From Anopheles merus (lineage: Eukaryota; Arthropoda; Insecta; Diptera; Culicidae): DNA of 64,000 bases. Within the stretch, counting starts at the first letter, position 1. Each line of letters starts with the position of its first letter. The position numbers and the translations under genes were made by a program. Under the pieces are notes generated by a model, which saw only the letters and a list, made by a program, of their open reading frames with translations, ran no database searches and was not told where the DNA came from. The stretch lies in the NCBI RefSeq assembly GCF_017562075.2, contig NC_054084.1:1282001-1346000 (forward strand), read 5' to 3'. Positions 39,212 to 51,185 of the stretch are shown here, piece after piece.

Positions 39212-40769
39212 AGAGAGAACACGAAGAACCCGACAAAAGAAGTCGTGTCGCCATATTGAATCAAGAATGCTTCAATTACTACGCACGGAAGGGGTTGATT
39301 CAGAGAAGAGGGTTGGGGTGAGAGATGGGCGATGACAGGTAGTAAGAAGAAACAAATAGCCTACACACATTTTCTCCCCCCGCCAGTGGGGTTGACCACA
39401 TGTGTGCGAATGTGTGTAGCGGGTTGGTGGTGGTGGTGATTGTGGCGATGGGTGTCTGTCTTGCCGCGGTGTGTGTACGATGTGTGCCCTTTTTCTGCTT
39501 CCCTTGTTTCGCTGCTAATCGCGAAGCAGACGACGGACGGACGGGCCTATACACGGGGGCCTCTTCGACGCGGTCGTCTGTTTCGCTTCAGAATCCATCC
39601 AACCAGTCCAGCTCAAGGGGGGTCCGTGCTGCAACTGTGCCGTAGTTTGTGCTCTGTTGCTTCAACACAGGGGCTTTTCCATTAGCCGGGCAGTGTGTCG
39701 TCTGTCGATGCAAAGTAGGAAGTAGATCAATTCATTCCGGGGGAGGTGTCCGGGGGCATTCGGGCAATCAGTGTTAAGAGTAGGGTGGTTACAACCCTGG
39801 TTTCTTGTTTCTATTCGATTTAGGATCGTGTCTAGTTGCTGTTGCGTAAAATGCAGTCAGGACTGTTTGGCAAAGTGTAGTTGCTGTTGCCGTGGTAGTG
39901 AGTACACGGTGCAAGTGTAGTGTCGATAGTGGCAAGTGATAAACGTTTGACAAGAAAATTGAAAACCCCATCTAGAAGGCGCAGTGCTAGAGTGACGGCG
40001 TTACGGGGTGCATACGTGTGCGTGCAGTGCGCGTGTATCCTCCAAACAAAGGAAAGTGCTCCCGACCACACACTGTCGCTGTTAGCCAATGAAGAGCCAT
40101 CCCTTCCGGTAGACCCTCCCGCCTGCCCGGAATCGCTCGCTGTGCGTTCTCAATTATATTGGAGTGCGTTCCACACACACACACACACACACCCACAACC
40201 CCTTCCTTCCAGCCGTGTGTGCTTGTGCCCTCAGGAAGCGTGAATTCAATCCGCACAGCAGTCATCGGTTTCCCTTCAATTCATCCGTGTGAGGTTCACG
40301 ACTCCCTTGAACCCTGTTGCTGCCGCTACTGCTGATCGAGTGGGTTGCGCCTGTGTGTTTGTGTCGGTGCTCTCTCTCTCGCTCTCCCTATCGCTGTGTG
40401 TGACGTTTGTTGCTTCTTTGTTGGTTAAGGCGAGACCGTTTTCTATTGCGTAGTTCCTTGCCTTCCTGCGCTGGAGACACACCGCAAAGAGAGGAGGAGG
40501 ACAATCGCAACAACGAAGCAGTGTTTCGTTGACGGGCGGTCACACACCAACACAAACACAGATCGGGAAGAGAAGATAGAACCGCCACCCCCTGCGCGTT
40601 CGGGACAGCGGTTGCTAAGCGTGCGCCGGAATTTCTTCGCCTGCTGCGAGTGAAAGGGCAACAGCGACAGCAACAACCGTTACGAAATTCTAACCGGAAG
40701 CGAGCCAAACGCAGACGGAGGAAACACCAGCTACGACAACGCACGCGACAACGGCACGGAGTTAGCACG
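37371..40769. other. Divergent upstream region between Mlc-c and the FBXL gene
   Basis: There is no supported ORF. The left end should hold the Mlc-c main promoter and 5'UTR; a direct 10-bp repeat CGTAACGCTT occurs near 37534-37553. From about 39800 to 40769 the sequence looks like 5'UTR leading to the FBXL ATG. A 59-bp CA microsatellite lies at 39150-39208. Confidence 0.45.
39150..39208. repeat. (CA)n microsatellite, about 29 units
   Basis: About 59 bp of uninterrupted CA dinucleotides followed by GAGAGAGAG. Confidence 0.95.
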
Positions 40770-43700
40770 ATGAAGGCACGGAACGGAGAGCGTTCACCGT
40801 CTCGGCAGAAAAACTCCGCCAAGGAGCCGAACGACAAGATGATGAACCAGATACAGCTGGTTCGCAATCGATTCGAGGTAAGGCTTGAACTCTCCCTCGC
40901 CGGATTAATGCACATGTACGTTATTTTGTAGGAAGGGTGTGTAATGCTTGAACGAAAACGATTCTAGGAAGAGCGTGGAAATATATCGATGGTCCACGCA
41001 TTTGTCCATTACGCCAAGACGAGTGCTTTGTACGCTGAGAAAGAGCAAATAGCTAACCGAGCAATTTACTCACCTTGAATGTGTGACCGTGGTCAGCCTC
41101 TTCCTTTCCGGTTGTTATTCGTGGCGCAATTTCCCGAAGTGCAATTGATCTGCCATTTCAAACGTGATCGAACATAGCAATTGCGATGGAATGCAATGGC
41201 AGAAAGAAAAATGTCCTTGCTTTGGAGCATTTTTGTACCCATTGATGTGGACCCATGGGTGGCTGAATCGTTTTTTGACACACTTGACACACATTCAAAC
41301 TAGAAAGCGATACTTTTCTAAAGTTGTAATAGCCCATAAAAGCATTAAAACACTTTGGTGTTTTGTTATCATTAAGCACCTTTACCTGGTGAGTCGTTCT
41401 CTAAAGAGTAGTTTGAAAATAGGTGCATTTTTTACAAAGAGGTTTCGATTTTTTAAAGCTCAATCTAAGACATTAGCAATTCTGATTAGCAGCAAAATTT
41501 AACTGCAACTTTGTGTGTGTGTGTTCTCTTCGCCACAATATTGCATCTCCCTGTTTCTGTATTATCGTACCCTGTCGTGCGATGTAGGTCAAACTTTTGC
41601 ACCATGCTTTTGCACACACAAAAAGAAGAAGCGCAGTCGTAAACACGAAACCTCTCCTACATCCCCCAGATACGGCTTGTGTTATGAAAAGGTGTCTCGT
41701 TGAAGGAGAAAGTAAGATAATACGATGCGATCATACGTATGTGCAGTGAAGGATGGGAGGAATCGTGTTAATCCTCCCGCTGCCTTCTCCCATGGAACTT
41801 TATTTGGCTCACACCCTCTTCGGATTTCAAAAAGGAAGAAGAATATCTCCCCACTTGCGGGATGTATTACATACCCCACTCAGACCCAACTGCAACTCAT
41901 TTTCATACTGTGCTGAAAAATATAAGTCGAGGCAACGCGGTGCAGCGGGTAAAAGGGCATACTGTTGGGGCTGGCTGGTGCGCAGTTTCTTTAAGTAAAC
42001 AAAATCTTGCCTGGGATGCACTTGGGAGCGGCGGGGCTGCAGATAACACCAACCAGCGACCCCCGCCAAGCGAAGTGGCACGAATTTAGGTCAAGTCAAG
42101 AGTCGTTAGATCCAATGCCAACAAAACCTCCACCCAAATAGAGCAAAGTGTGTTGAATGTTGGGACTTTTTTGGAGTGATGTTTCCATTTGAAAAAGGCT
42201 GGTATGTGCCACAATTTTAAGGATTATCAAAGCAACTATTCATACTTTTTTGAGTTATACTTTATCAATAAAACTGCTGCATTAAAATACAACAGTAACT
42301 ACCCGTGTATGCTCAGTAAATGCTCATCCTTCCTTACTGAAGTGCCATGTCTGCATTTTTGTTATCGGTTTTTGAAGACACATGCGCTCTACAAAGTATT
42401 CGTAGCCGTCTTCGTCATGTGTATGTTACTGTTTTACCTCGTTCGTTAGTATGGGTTTCACAATAGTCAGATTCTTAAAAAGTAAATCTCCCTAAAACCC
42501 ATTCCATTTAGTTAGTAACAACAAGCATTTCGTCTACATTCTCACCAGCTGCACGGGTTCCCTAGTTTCTATGGCGCTTACTTAAGCTTCTTAAAGCGTC
42601 CAGCAGTTTCCCCCTGCATTCACTTTGTGTACCTAGAATCCTTTCGTCACTAATGACTGTTGCTTCACCACGCCACGGTCTCGGAAGTGGAAGGACCGGC
42701 TGGAGAAGTGTCGGGCGTTGTCATGCTGCCCGCAGAGCATGCTTGAGTGTGAGCCAATGAGACAAAAAACACCCCAGTGAGCAGGAGCTGATGTCTGTCG
42801 TCTGGATTCCTTTCGGGTGCGTCGTGCAAACGACGCTGTTCTGCTGGTTTTTTGTTTGAAAAGCGTCGTCTGGCTGCGTATGCTCGATGATGGCGACGAT
42901 GGTGGTGCTGGTGAAGGTACTACTCCATATAAAGTTTAATACCTCATCCGTTTCGTCTCTGCTCCAACCAACAGGAGAAGCACACTACTGTCGCGAGCTG
43001 TCCCAAATCTGGCTTCGGTTCGTCTTCGGCGGTTTTCGTGTTCCGTTTTCGTGTCAGCATCAGCATCTGACGTGGCAAACCCTTCACCGACTAATGCCAA
43101 GGAAAGCTAAGTCCTCCCCTCTTGCCTTGCTCCACCCTGCCGTGCCCTTTAACCATGCACTACCACCTTCGGGCTGCACTGGATCGGGCGTTCGGGTCTC
43201 TTTGTGTGCACAACGTGTGCATTCGCCTCACACCAACATCGTCCTGCGTGGTCCTTTCCAGCCACAACTCATCTCCCCTGCAGCACCCCGTTGGTCTCTA
43301 GATGAGAGGGGGGGATTGCTCTCATTCAGAAGCGACGTGAAACGGAATCCCCGTAGCGGGATCGGTACGCCCATGTATTGGGTTTCTCCGCCACTTCGTT
43401 CGCGTGGTTTGCGAATGCGTAGGGCAGCTCTTGTTTCTTCTTAGTCTTAGCACTCGGGCCTGATGGGACCTGGGTCTTGGGTTTACCAACACAGCACGGC
43501 GAACGAATACCGTTCTGCCGAACTAGCAATGCGCGCGGGGCTGCATTATTAAACTAGTTGTGTTGTCTCGACGGCACAGGGCACACACATCCTGAGCGAC
43601 TGGAGAGCGAGTATAGACATCTTCCCCCGGCTGTGCTTTGTACTTTCCTGCTCCTTTTTCGCGCAGGACACACGAGACAAAGAGGAACCTGTGTTACTAG

Positions 43701-46700
43701 TGCAGAATCCTTGCACGAAGCGCTTAGGAGAAGAGGAACCGTTAGTGTGGCAGTTTTTTTTCCCCGGAATCACTTCAGTGCTGCTGACGTGTGCAATAAC
43801 GACCAACGGTGCTAGTTTGGTCTTTTAGTTAGTTAGAGACTTTTAGGAAGGATTTTGAAACCCCAACTCAGGAAATAGGAAACCCACCACCAGCAAGTGT
43901 TTTCACGTCTTTGGTTTTCTGTCTCAGGGATAGCTAGCAGTGTGTGCCTTCTTTGTGTCCACTGTGGATTTTATAAGGTGACCATCAGTGCTCCTACAAA
44001 AACCACGGACTGTCGCAAACTCATCGCCCAAGCTAATCATATCCATCAAAGTATTCCGAGTGCGCCTCAAGATGAATCGTTACCATCCCAGCCATTATTC
44101 CCATCATAACCATCACCATCATTACCATCATCATCATCACCATCACCATGGAAACGGATCTCGCGGGACGCATCAACAGCAGCTTCAGTACTACCAACAG
44201 CAGCAGCAGCAGCAACCTGAGTATCTTCATTACCAGGAACAGTATCACAGCCAACGTAGCTACGATGTCTACAGCCGACGAGCGCAGCAGCAGCAGGTTT
44301 GCAACAGGACTTGTACATACTGCCTGTCCTGTTAATTTTACGTTGAAAAAGTCATTTGGATAGCGTTTTAAAGCACAGTTTTGCCGTGTGTCCTTTGTCT
44401 GCTCCGGAGCTCTCGGAGCAGAACACTCCAGCACAAACTCCGTCAGAAGTTCTATCACAGATTGGGAAGAGGATGAAAAGAAGAAATTCCTTCCGTAGCT
44501 GTAGACGGGCGATGCCAGTCGTAAATTTTCTTTGTCGTTCGCTCCACTCCACACGGACGAAGGTTAACCTCAATATCCGCTATCCGAACGATACCCAACG
44601 GGACTGACCTGGGTCAACAGTTACTACGGCCGAAATTTTACACCCTAACTTCGGGGCTCTATCTTTCGTTTTTCCCCATTCAGTGATGGTGTGTTGGTGT
44701 CGTGACCGTGCGCGATATCACGGTTTGCCCGTCCGGCGCTATCACCACCGTACATTCATGTCTCCCCTCGTAAACCTTGACCTCCGACAACGGTGGTCCA
44801 TTACTTGACCTGTTTTAAGGAGCTAAGGTTAGGGGTGTTAGGGTGTCGAAATCACCCTTTTTTCCAGTGTTCGCTCGCACTGTGTGGGTTGGTGTGGAAA
44901 GCGTTGGAAGGAGTGTGTTTTACATTTACATTCCGTTGAAAAGTAAGCAATTACTAAGCGATCAAGAAGAACGCCGTTTGCTGTGAACCAACGGTAGAGT
45001 GCTTCACATGCAGCGAGAGGTTTGAATCATTTGCATTGATCGATGGCGTGATTTGTGTACTGAAACAAGCTCCATGTCTGACTACGTAGTTCCTAGAAGA
45101 GTTTTTTTTACTATTTTTTTATTAAATAACTTCGTTTCAAACACCTTTCTTATGATGTAGTCCTTTATTTCATATTAATCTAAATACTATTGTTCTTCTC
45201 TATATTCGATCACTGCTCTAGAAATCGTGCATCATCCCGGATGATGAGATCTCTCGAAAACTACCAAAGGAAATTCTGCTTCGCATTTTATCATACCTTG
45301 ATGTAACCTCGCTTTGCCGTTGTGGACAGGTAAGAACCCAAAGCAACAATGACGCATACAGATATAACCTAGCAACCGTTATTCTTGCCCTGCTAGGTTT
45401 CTCGATATTGGAATATTCTCGCACTGGACGGTTCCAACTGGCAAAAGATAGATCTGTTTGATTTTCAACGAGACATTGAGGTAAAACTGCTCGACCGGAA
45501 ATACAATTACATGTTACACGCAAGTTGTTTGGTAAATGTTGTAGGGTCCAGTGATCGAAAACATCTCACAGCGCTGTGGCGGCTTCCTGAAGTATCTGCG
45601 ATTGCGGGGCTGCCAGTCGGTCGGCAGCCACTCGATCCGTACCCTTGCCAACTACTGCCATAACATCGAGCATCTCGATCTGTCCGAGTGCAAGAAGATC
45701 AGCGACGTTGCCATACAGCAGCTCAGCAAGAACTGCGCCAAGCTGACCGCGATCAATTTGGAGTCGTGCTCGCAAATATCCGACAGCAGCCTTAAGGCAC
45801 TCTCCGACGGGTGTCCGGTAGGTGGACAGCTTTGGAGAATCTTTTTTAAATATCATTTACCAATTGCTAAATTGCCTTGCACTATCGTTGTAGAATTTGT
45901 CCGAAATCAATGTATCCTGGTGCAATCTAATCACGGAGAATGGCGTCGAAGCGCTCGCTAGGGGATGCAACAAGATCAAAAAGTTCAGCAGTAAAGGTAA
46001 GCATCAAACCATCCCACTACAAACGACGACAATGTTTGTTGGATAAAGTATTCCTTTCTGTGTAAGCCAAAGTTTAATCTTACCGTGTAAAGTGGCCAAA
46101 CAAGTGTTGCACATTGCGTATCGCTGGTTGGTCAACATAAGAGTCACTGTTTGTTTAAACTACACGTATGTGATAATGTGCCCTCATTAGAATGCATGCT
46201 GCAAATGGGTTTAACGTGCCTGTGTTTATCTTACTGTCTTGCTATCTCTCTCTCTCTCACACACACACATACTCTAACTTTTGCCATTTGTCCGTTGCAG
46301 GATGCAAGCAGGTGAACGATAGGGCTGTTATCGCGCTTGCACTGTACTGTCCTGGGATCGAGGTTTTAAATCTACATAGTTGTGATGTGAGTAGTCACGC
46401 GCACTGCTGCAAGTACGCGAAGCAAGAAACTGATGGATCCATACTATTTCCCCTGCGTCCTTTGACCTTTCCCAGAGCATAACGGATGCATCGATATCGA
46501 AGATAGCAGAAAAATGCTGCAACCTGAAGCAGCTGTGCGTGTCCAAGTGTACCGAGCTTACCGATCAGTCCCTCACTGCCCTAGCGATGAATAATCAGTA
46601 CCTCAACACGCTCGAGGTCGCCGGATGTGCACAATTCACCGATAGTGGCTTCATCGCGCTGGCAAAGGTGAGCCCAGTTGTCTGCATTCTTCATCATTTC

Positions 46701-46884
46701 CATTTCCATTCTCAAAAATATTGTGTTGTTTTTCAGAACTGTAAATACTTGGAGCGCATGGATCTGGAAGAGTGCAGTCTGATCACCGATGCCACTTTGC
46801 AGAACCTGGCATTGGGATGTCCTAGTCTGGAGAAGCTGGTAAGAAATGAAACCTCAGTCCTGTAACTTCTATCTTACGCTTCCA

Positions 46885-46969
<85 letters not shown>

Positions 46970-47366
46970 GTCAGACTTTATCACACTGCGAGCTGATAAC
47001 GGACGAAGGCATCCGGCAGCTGGCCGGTGGTGGCTGTGCCGCTGAAAGCCTTTCCGTCCTGGAGCTTGACAACTGTCCACTGATCACTGACGCAACGCTA
47101 GAGCATCTAATATCCTGTCACAATCTGCAACGGATAGAGCTGTACGACTGCCAACTCATTTCACGCAATGCAATCCGTCGTTTAAGGGTAAGCGGGCAAA
47201 AAATGGCCCCCCATTTGTTGCGTTGAACGTTACAAACCTCGTTTTTTTTGCTTTCCAGAATCATCTTCCCAACATAAAGGTTCACGCTTACTTTGCACCG
47301 GTTACGCCGCCACCAACAATAAACGGTCCACGTCCTAGGTACTGCCGGTGTTGCGAGATTCTCTGA
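40770..47366 (+). CDS. FBXL20: F-box and leucine-rich repeat protein, FBXL2/FBXL20 type
   Basis: The substrate-recognition subunit of an SCF (SKP1-CUL1-F-box) ubiquitin ligase. Exons are 40770-40877, 45222-45329, 45397-45480, 45545-45817, 45894-45996, 46301-46386, 46476-46667, 46737-46838, 46975-47187 and 47259-47366, all phase-consistent. The first exon gives an N-terminus ending QLVRNRFE. The F-box follows (RKLPKEILLRILSYL) and continues through VSRYWNILALDGSNWQKIDL. About a dozen cysteine-containing LRRs come next, each with the C...IT/SD pattern (for example LDLSECKKISDVAI). The C-terminus LPNIKVHAYFAPVTPPP is the family's near-invariant end, followed by CRCCEIL*. The last four residues are a CaaX box ending in Leu, predicting geranylgeranylation and membrane attachment as in FBXL2/FBXL20. 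I choose ATG 40770 because upstream in-frame starts are GTG only. A long 4.3-kb first intron may hold an alternative first exon. Confidence 0.92.
40878..45221 (+). other. First intron of FBXL gene
   Basis: Apart from the candidate exon at 44072-44296, no coding sequence is supported over 4.3 kb. Longer frames in 42887-43444 have no family similarity that I recognise. Confidence 0.6.
44072..44296 (+). CDS. Candidate alternative first exon of FBXL gene, His/Gln-rich
   Basis: An ATG at 44072 opens 75 codons, including a run of eight histidines, YYQQQQQQQ and YHSQRSYDVYSRRAQQQQ, ending CAG|GTTTGC. The phase (0) fits the FBXL exon 2 acceptor at 45222, so an isoform with this N-terminus in place of the 36-residue one is possible. 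The donor is not a strong consensus. If unspliced, the frame runs 13 codons further to a stop at about 44335. The bias could also be a simple-repeat accident. Confidence 0.35.
46889..46966 (+). repeat. (CT)39 microsatellite serving as polypyrimidine tract
   Basis: Seventy-eight bp of uninterrupted CT fill more than half of a 136-bp intron (46839-46974) of the FBXL gene. The tract ends 8 bp before the acceptor CCGGTCAG|ACT, so the repeat is the splice-site pyrimidine tract. Confidence 0.93.
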
Positions 47367-50360
47367 GATCAGGCGATTGGCTTAGCCAGAAAAGTGCTCT
47401 GTAGGAGTAGAGACGACTGATATTTATACTTGTAACCGTAGCATACACCTTTCGGATTTGATAGGAAACCCCAGGGGGCTGATAGGAGGGTCTATCGCAT
47501 TGTCGTTTGTGCACCACAAAACGCTTGAGGCATCGTGCGAATCGAGAACCTTTTTTAAGGGCAGCTATGGGGCACACTAGCCTCCAAATACTGGCTGCTA
47601 GGCCTGGACTGAAAACTACATACATACATACTTACAAACACACAGACACACATACACACGAAAACTGCATTCGCTTTGCATGCACGGTGCAGTGCACCAG
47701 TCGCTAATTGGATGTCTCTGTGCCAGTGGGGTGTCGAGAAGAGCGAAACGGAACAACATTTTACAAGGAGCTGGATCACATCCCACGCGTAACGTTCGCA
47801 AACAGCTTAACGCATGCTTTAGTCACCTTGTGTGTGTGTGGGTGGGTGTATGTGTAAGCATTACTTAGAACATGTTAGCGTAACACGAAATGGGCCCTAA
47901 ACAAACGACGCCGCCGGTAGGAAAGTACGACAAACCGACAACCAAACACTCAGAATATCACACCAAAAAATAACAGCTTATTCTACGTCGAAGTTGTGGA
48001 AAGGGGAGGGAGGGGGGGGATTCAGAGACACCGGAAAAAAACCAAAAGAACGGGGTTGGAACGGCAAAAAAACACAAAACAACCACACTAACGACAAACA
48101 CACAAACTCTATCACATGTGTTCAGCAAAGCATAAGTATGGTGTGAAGTATCAGCAAAAGTATCATACACACATAGTAGCATAACGAATCAACGTATCGT
48201 GCAATCATTTGTACATTGAACCATTGTAGATGCGGGAGAATGCGGATGGCGGTAACAATAACAGCAACAGCAACAACAACAACATACCCCCTCCAAAAAT
48301 ACCCCCCAACACTTGTAGTAGTTCGAATACTTAAACATACCGCCGATGCACCGCAGTGCAGTAGGAAAGTGCACACGCGTTCGCATCGATAAACATTTTA
48401 TGGAATGAAATCATCTACTACACTACTAAAACAATACTTTAAGTGTATGCGTATGTGTTTGGAACACTTGCAACTAAAGGGAAACATAGTATGCAACAGT
48501 TTAGATAAACATAAGCAAGAAACGAGAGGAAGGGGGGGGGGGTGGGAGAGGCGGAAGAAGCAACAACTGGTGTACTAATAATGCTCACGAGCACTATCTA
48601 CATTAAGCATCATTACACTGTGTAGCACATAAGCTTTTGTACTAGGTGTGTTTGTAATGTGCATGGAATAGCCGGAATTTGGAGATAGTGAAAGAAGTGA
48701 GAGGGAGAGAGAGAAAAGGTGCATTGCAACCAGAATTCATATTTTTCATACAAAACTGCAGGAAAGGTTAAAAGATAAGTGAATAGAAAAGAAACAGGCA
48801 AAAAATGGACCGGAAGTGATGGTTGACAATGGAACAAGTACACATACACACACACAGGGATGATAGGAAAGATGTTTTACCCGAGTACGATGCTAGCAGA
48901 TTGTGATAAACAAGCCCAAAAGTGGGCGCGTTATGGTAAAAATCTTTAATTTTCTTCCGATATTACTCGCTTTCGTCCATGTTTCTACACTGTAAATCCG
49001 CACAAAATGTAGTTATGTTTTCATACTGTAGCATCTACCCAACAACTACTGGATTTAATTGCTACTACTTCTAACACGGACCTTTGCTTCATCGTACTCT
49101 TATTAATTTTTCCCTATCGTATGTGTGTGTGTTGTATACTGGACGGGTGTGTGAAGGTAATGTGTGATTGTGTTGTACATGCGCGTGAGCTTTAGAGAAT
49201 GTGATCTGGTAAGAGGTAACAATGAGTGGATGAGGACGAGTGTTGCAGGATCGGTTTTTTGTAATGACTGCGGCCGGTTCGCAGCATAGCATAGAAGGTT
49301 TAGGTCTCTCCGGATTGCCGGGCACCGTTTTGGATCGTTTCTTGCATCTTATCACGAGTCATCATTATCATCATCATTACTGTAGCAGTAGCAGTTTTTA
49401 CATACTGAACAAAATAATTCAAAGAGGCCAGACACAGGCGGGGACAGATGATCCGATAGACCGGACCGGAGCGAGTGCGTGATGAATGATAGGCAGCGAT
49501 TATATTTGATTGTGATCTTTACATAAGCATATTTTATACATTATACATACACTCGCGAGTAGCGTGGGAATGGAACTGTGGTCACAGTGGGCACACGTGG
49601 GTAAGCCAGAAGGATGAAAGAGCTAAGGTAGCCGATATCCCTTAAATACGAATACAACTACACTCTTACACACACACTAATGGAGAGAGGTTGGATTTAT
49701 TTGTCCAAGCAAGAGAATGATTTAACATCAATTTATGTATGAACAATGTTTGCGAACCCCATCAGACCTCGGTTCTAATCAAAACAAACAGTGTATTCAG
49801 CAGTTGGTACCGATGGTTGAATTGCATTTTATTTCCACTGTTGATTAGTTCGTCCCGTGCTTTGTGCTTTGTGTTTCTCCACCCTCATTGAGATTGTAAG
49901 CTCCGGTTGGGTATATTTGTTTTTAGTTTTATATGAAAAAGTGAAAGCAAAACAACCCGTTGAACAAAAAAGTAGCTGTTAAGAGGTGTGCGCATGTGTT
50001 TGTGTATATGTTTGTCAAGTAAGAATATACTTATTCGTATACGTTTTTTGTATGGATTCAATTTCCCAAAAGAAGAGACTCAAACTCGGAAATACAACAC
50101 TGTGTCCTTGCATCAATAATATCTACCCCATAAACACACACACACACACACGCAAACATTAATTTCGCCCAGTAGGGAAACGACGGAATGTGTATGTGTG
50201 TGTGTGTGTGTGTGTGGGAATCTAGGATCTGTCACTAGCGAGTGATCAGGAGCAACATCAAGTACTGGGCAGAGATCGTGAGCACGCGTATAGGCAAGCG
50301 AAAATATGGTTTAAATAAAACGAACGAAAATGAAATAAACAACAATAATTCAGATTATTT
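47367..50360 (+). other. Long FBXL 3'UTR with poly(A) signals
   Basis: About 3 kb without supported ORF, A-rich on the sense strand, with CA/GT runs including (GT)n at 50195-50216. Two AATAAA hexamers at 50314-50319 and 50334-50339 are the best 3' end. A short G-rich run lies at about 48532-48541. Confidence 0.5.
50195..50216. repeat. (GT)n microsatellite
   Basis: About 22 bp of uninterrupted TG near the end of the FBXL 3'UTR. Confidence 0.9.
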
Positions 50361-50784
50361 TAACTTTATTCGATTTTACTGAAATATTTCCGACGTTGTG
50401 TGGGTATGCACGCATGCTTTTTATTCCTGTTTTTTCTCCTCTCCCATTTCGATACGTTTTCGATAATCGCACACTTCTTAGAATAGAAAATCAGTCCATC
50501 GAATATATAACATTAGGTCAAATGTACAGTAGAATGGTTAATAATTAATAATATAATGACCTCTACTAACTCCACCATTTTTTCTTTGCCCCTGCTCCCT
50601 GCTAACTGAACGATTCCGTTAATTTCCGCTGTATATTAGTAGAGGCGAACGCAACAAAACAGCTGCAATTGCCTTTGTTTGTGGAGTGAAGTGTGGATGT
50701 CGAAAGGAAAATATATTTATAACCTTCAACCACTTGATATTCATTGATTGACCGACAATCAACTTGGAAATATGTGTAAAAAGA

Positions 50785-51185
50785 CAGTTTATTGTAAAAT
50801 AGGTCGAAAGAATGGAACGAACGCGAGTAATCAATTTATATCGGCATAACAACATACAGTGCAATCTTGTATCTACGTGATCGATTACTTTAAAAACGGA
50901 ATAAACACTCAATCATCTTAGCAAATAGAGAGATAGAGAGAAAGTGATAAAGTGAAACGAAAATGATAAGTTCAGTAGTTTGCAGTACACAGCAAACCTT
51001 CTAGTAGCAAAAAAAAAACACTTCAAAAATTACTTCCGATTTCAAATAGCTTCACCCCTCTTCACCCTCTGCACGGTGGCGCAGTGGAGGCGTACCACGC
51101 ACTCCATCATGTACCACTCTACCCTCTTTTATACCGGTACTTACCTACCAAGGGTGATGTGTGTCTCCTCTTGCAGTTCCGTACC
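50785..51185 (-). other. DCAF11 3'UTR
   Basis: The minus-strand AATAAA at 50793-50788 is about 395 nt after the stop codon. It is tail to tail with the FBXL gene, with about 450 bp between the two sets of poly(A) signals. Confidence 0.45.

Noticed and set aside
40650..40769. N-terminal extension of the FBXL protein from 40650
   Set aside because: The frame opens with GTG and the sequence is Arg/Gln-rich 5'UTR-like. The first ATG in frame is 40770.
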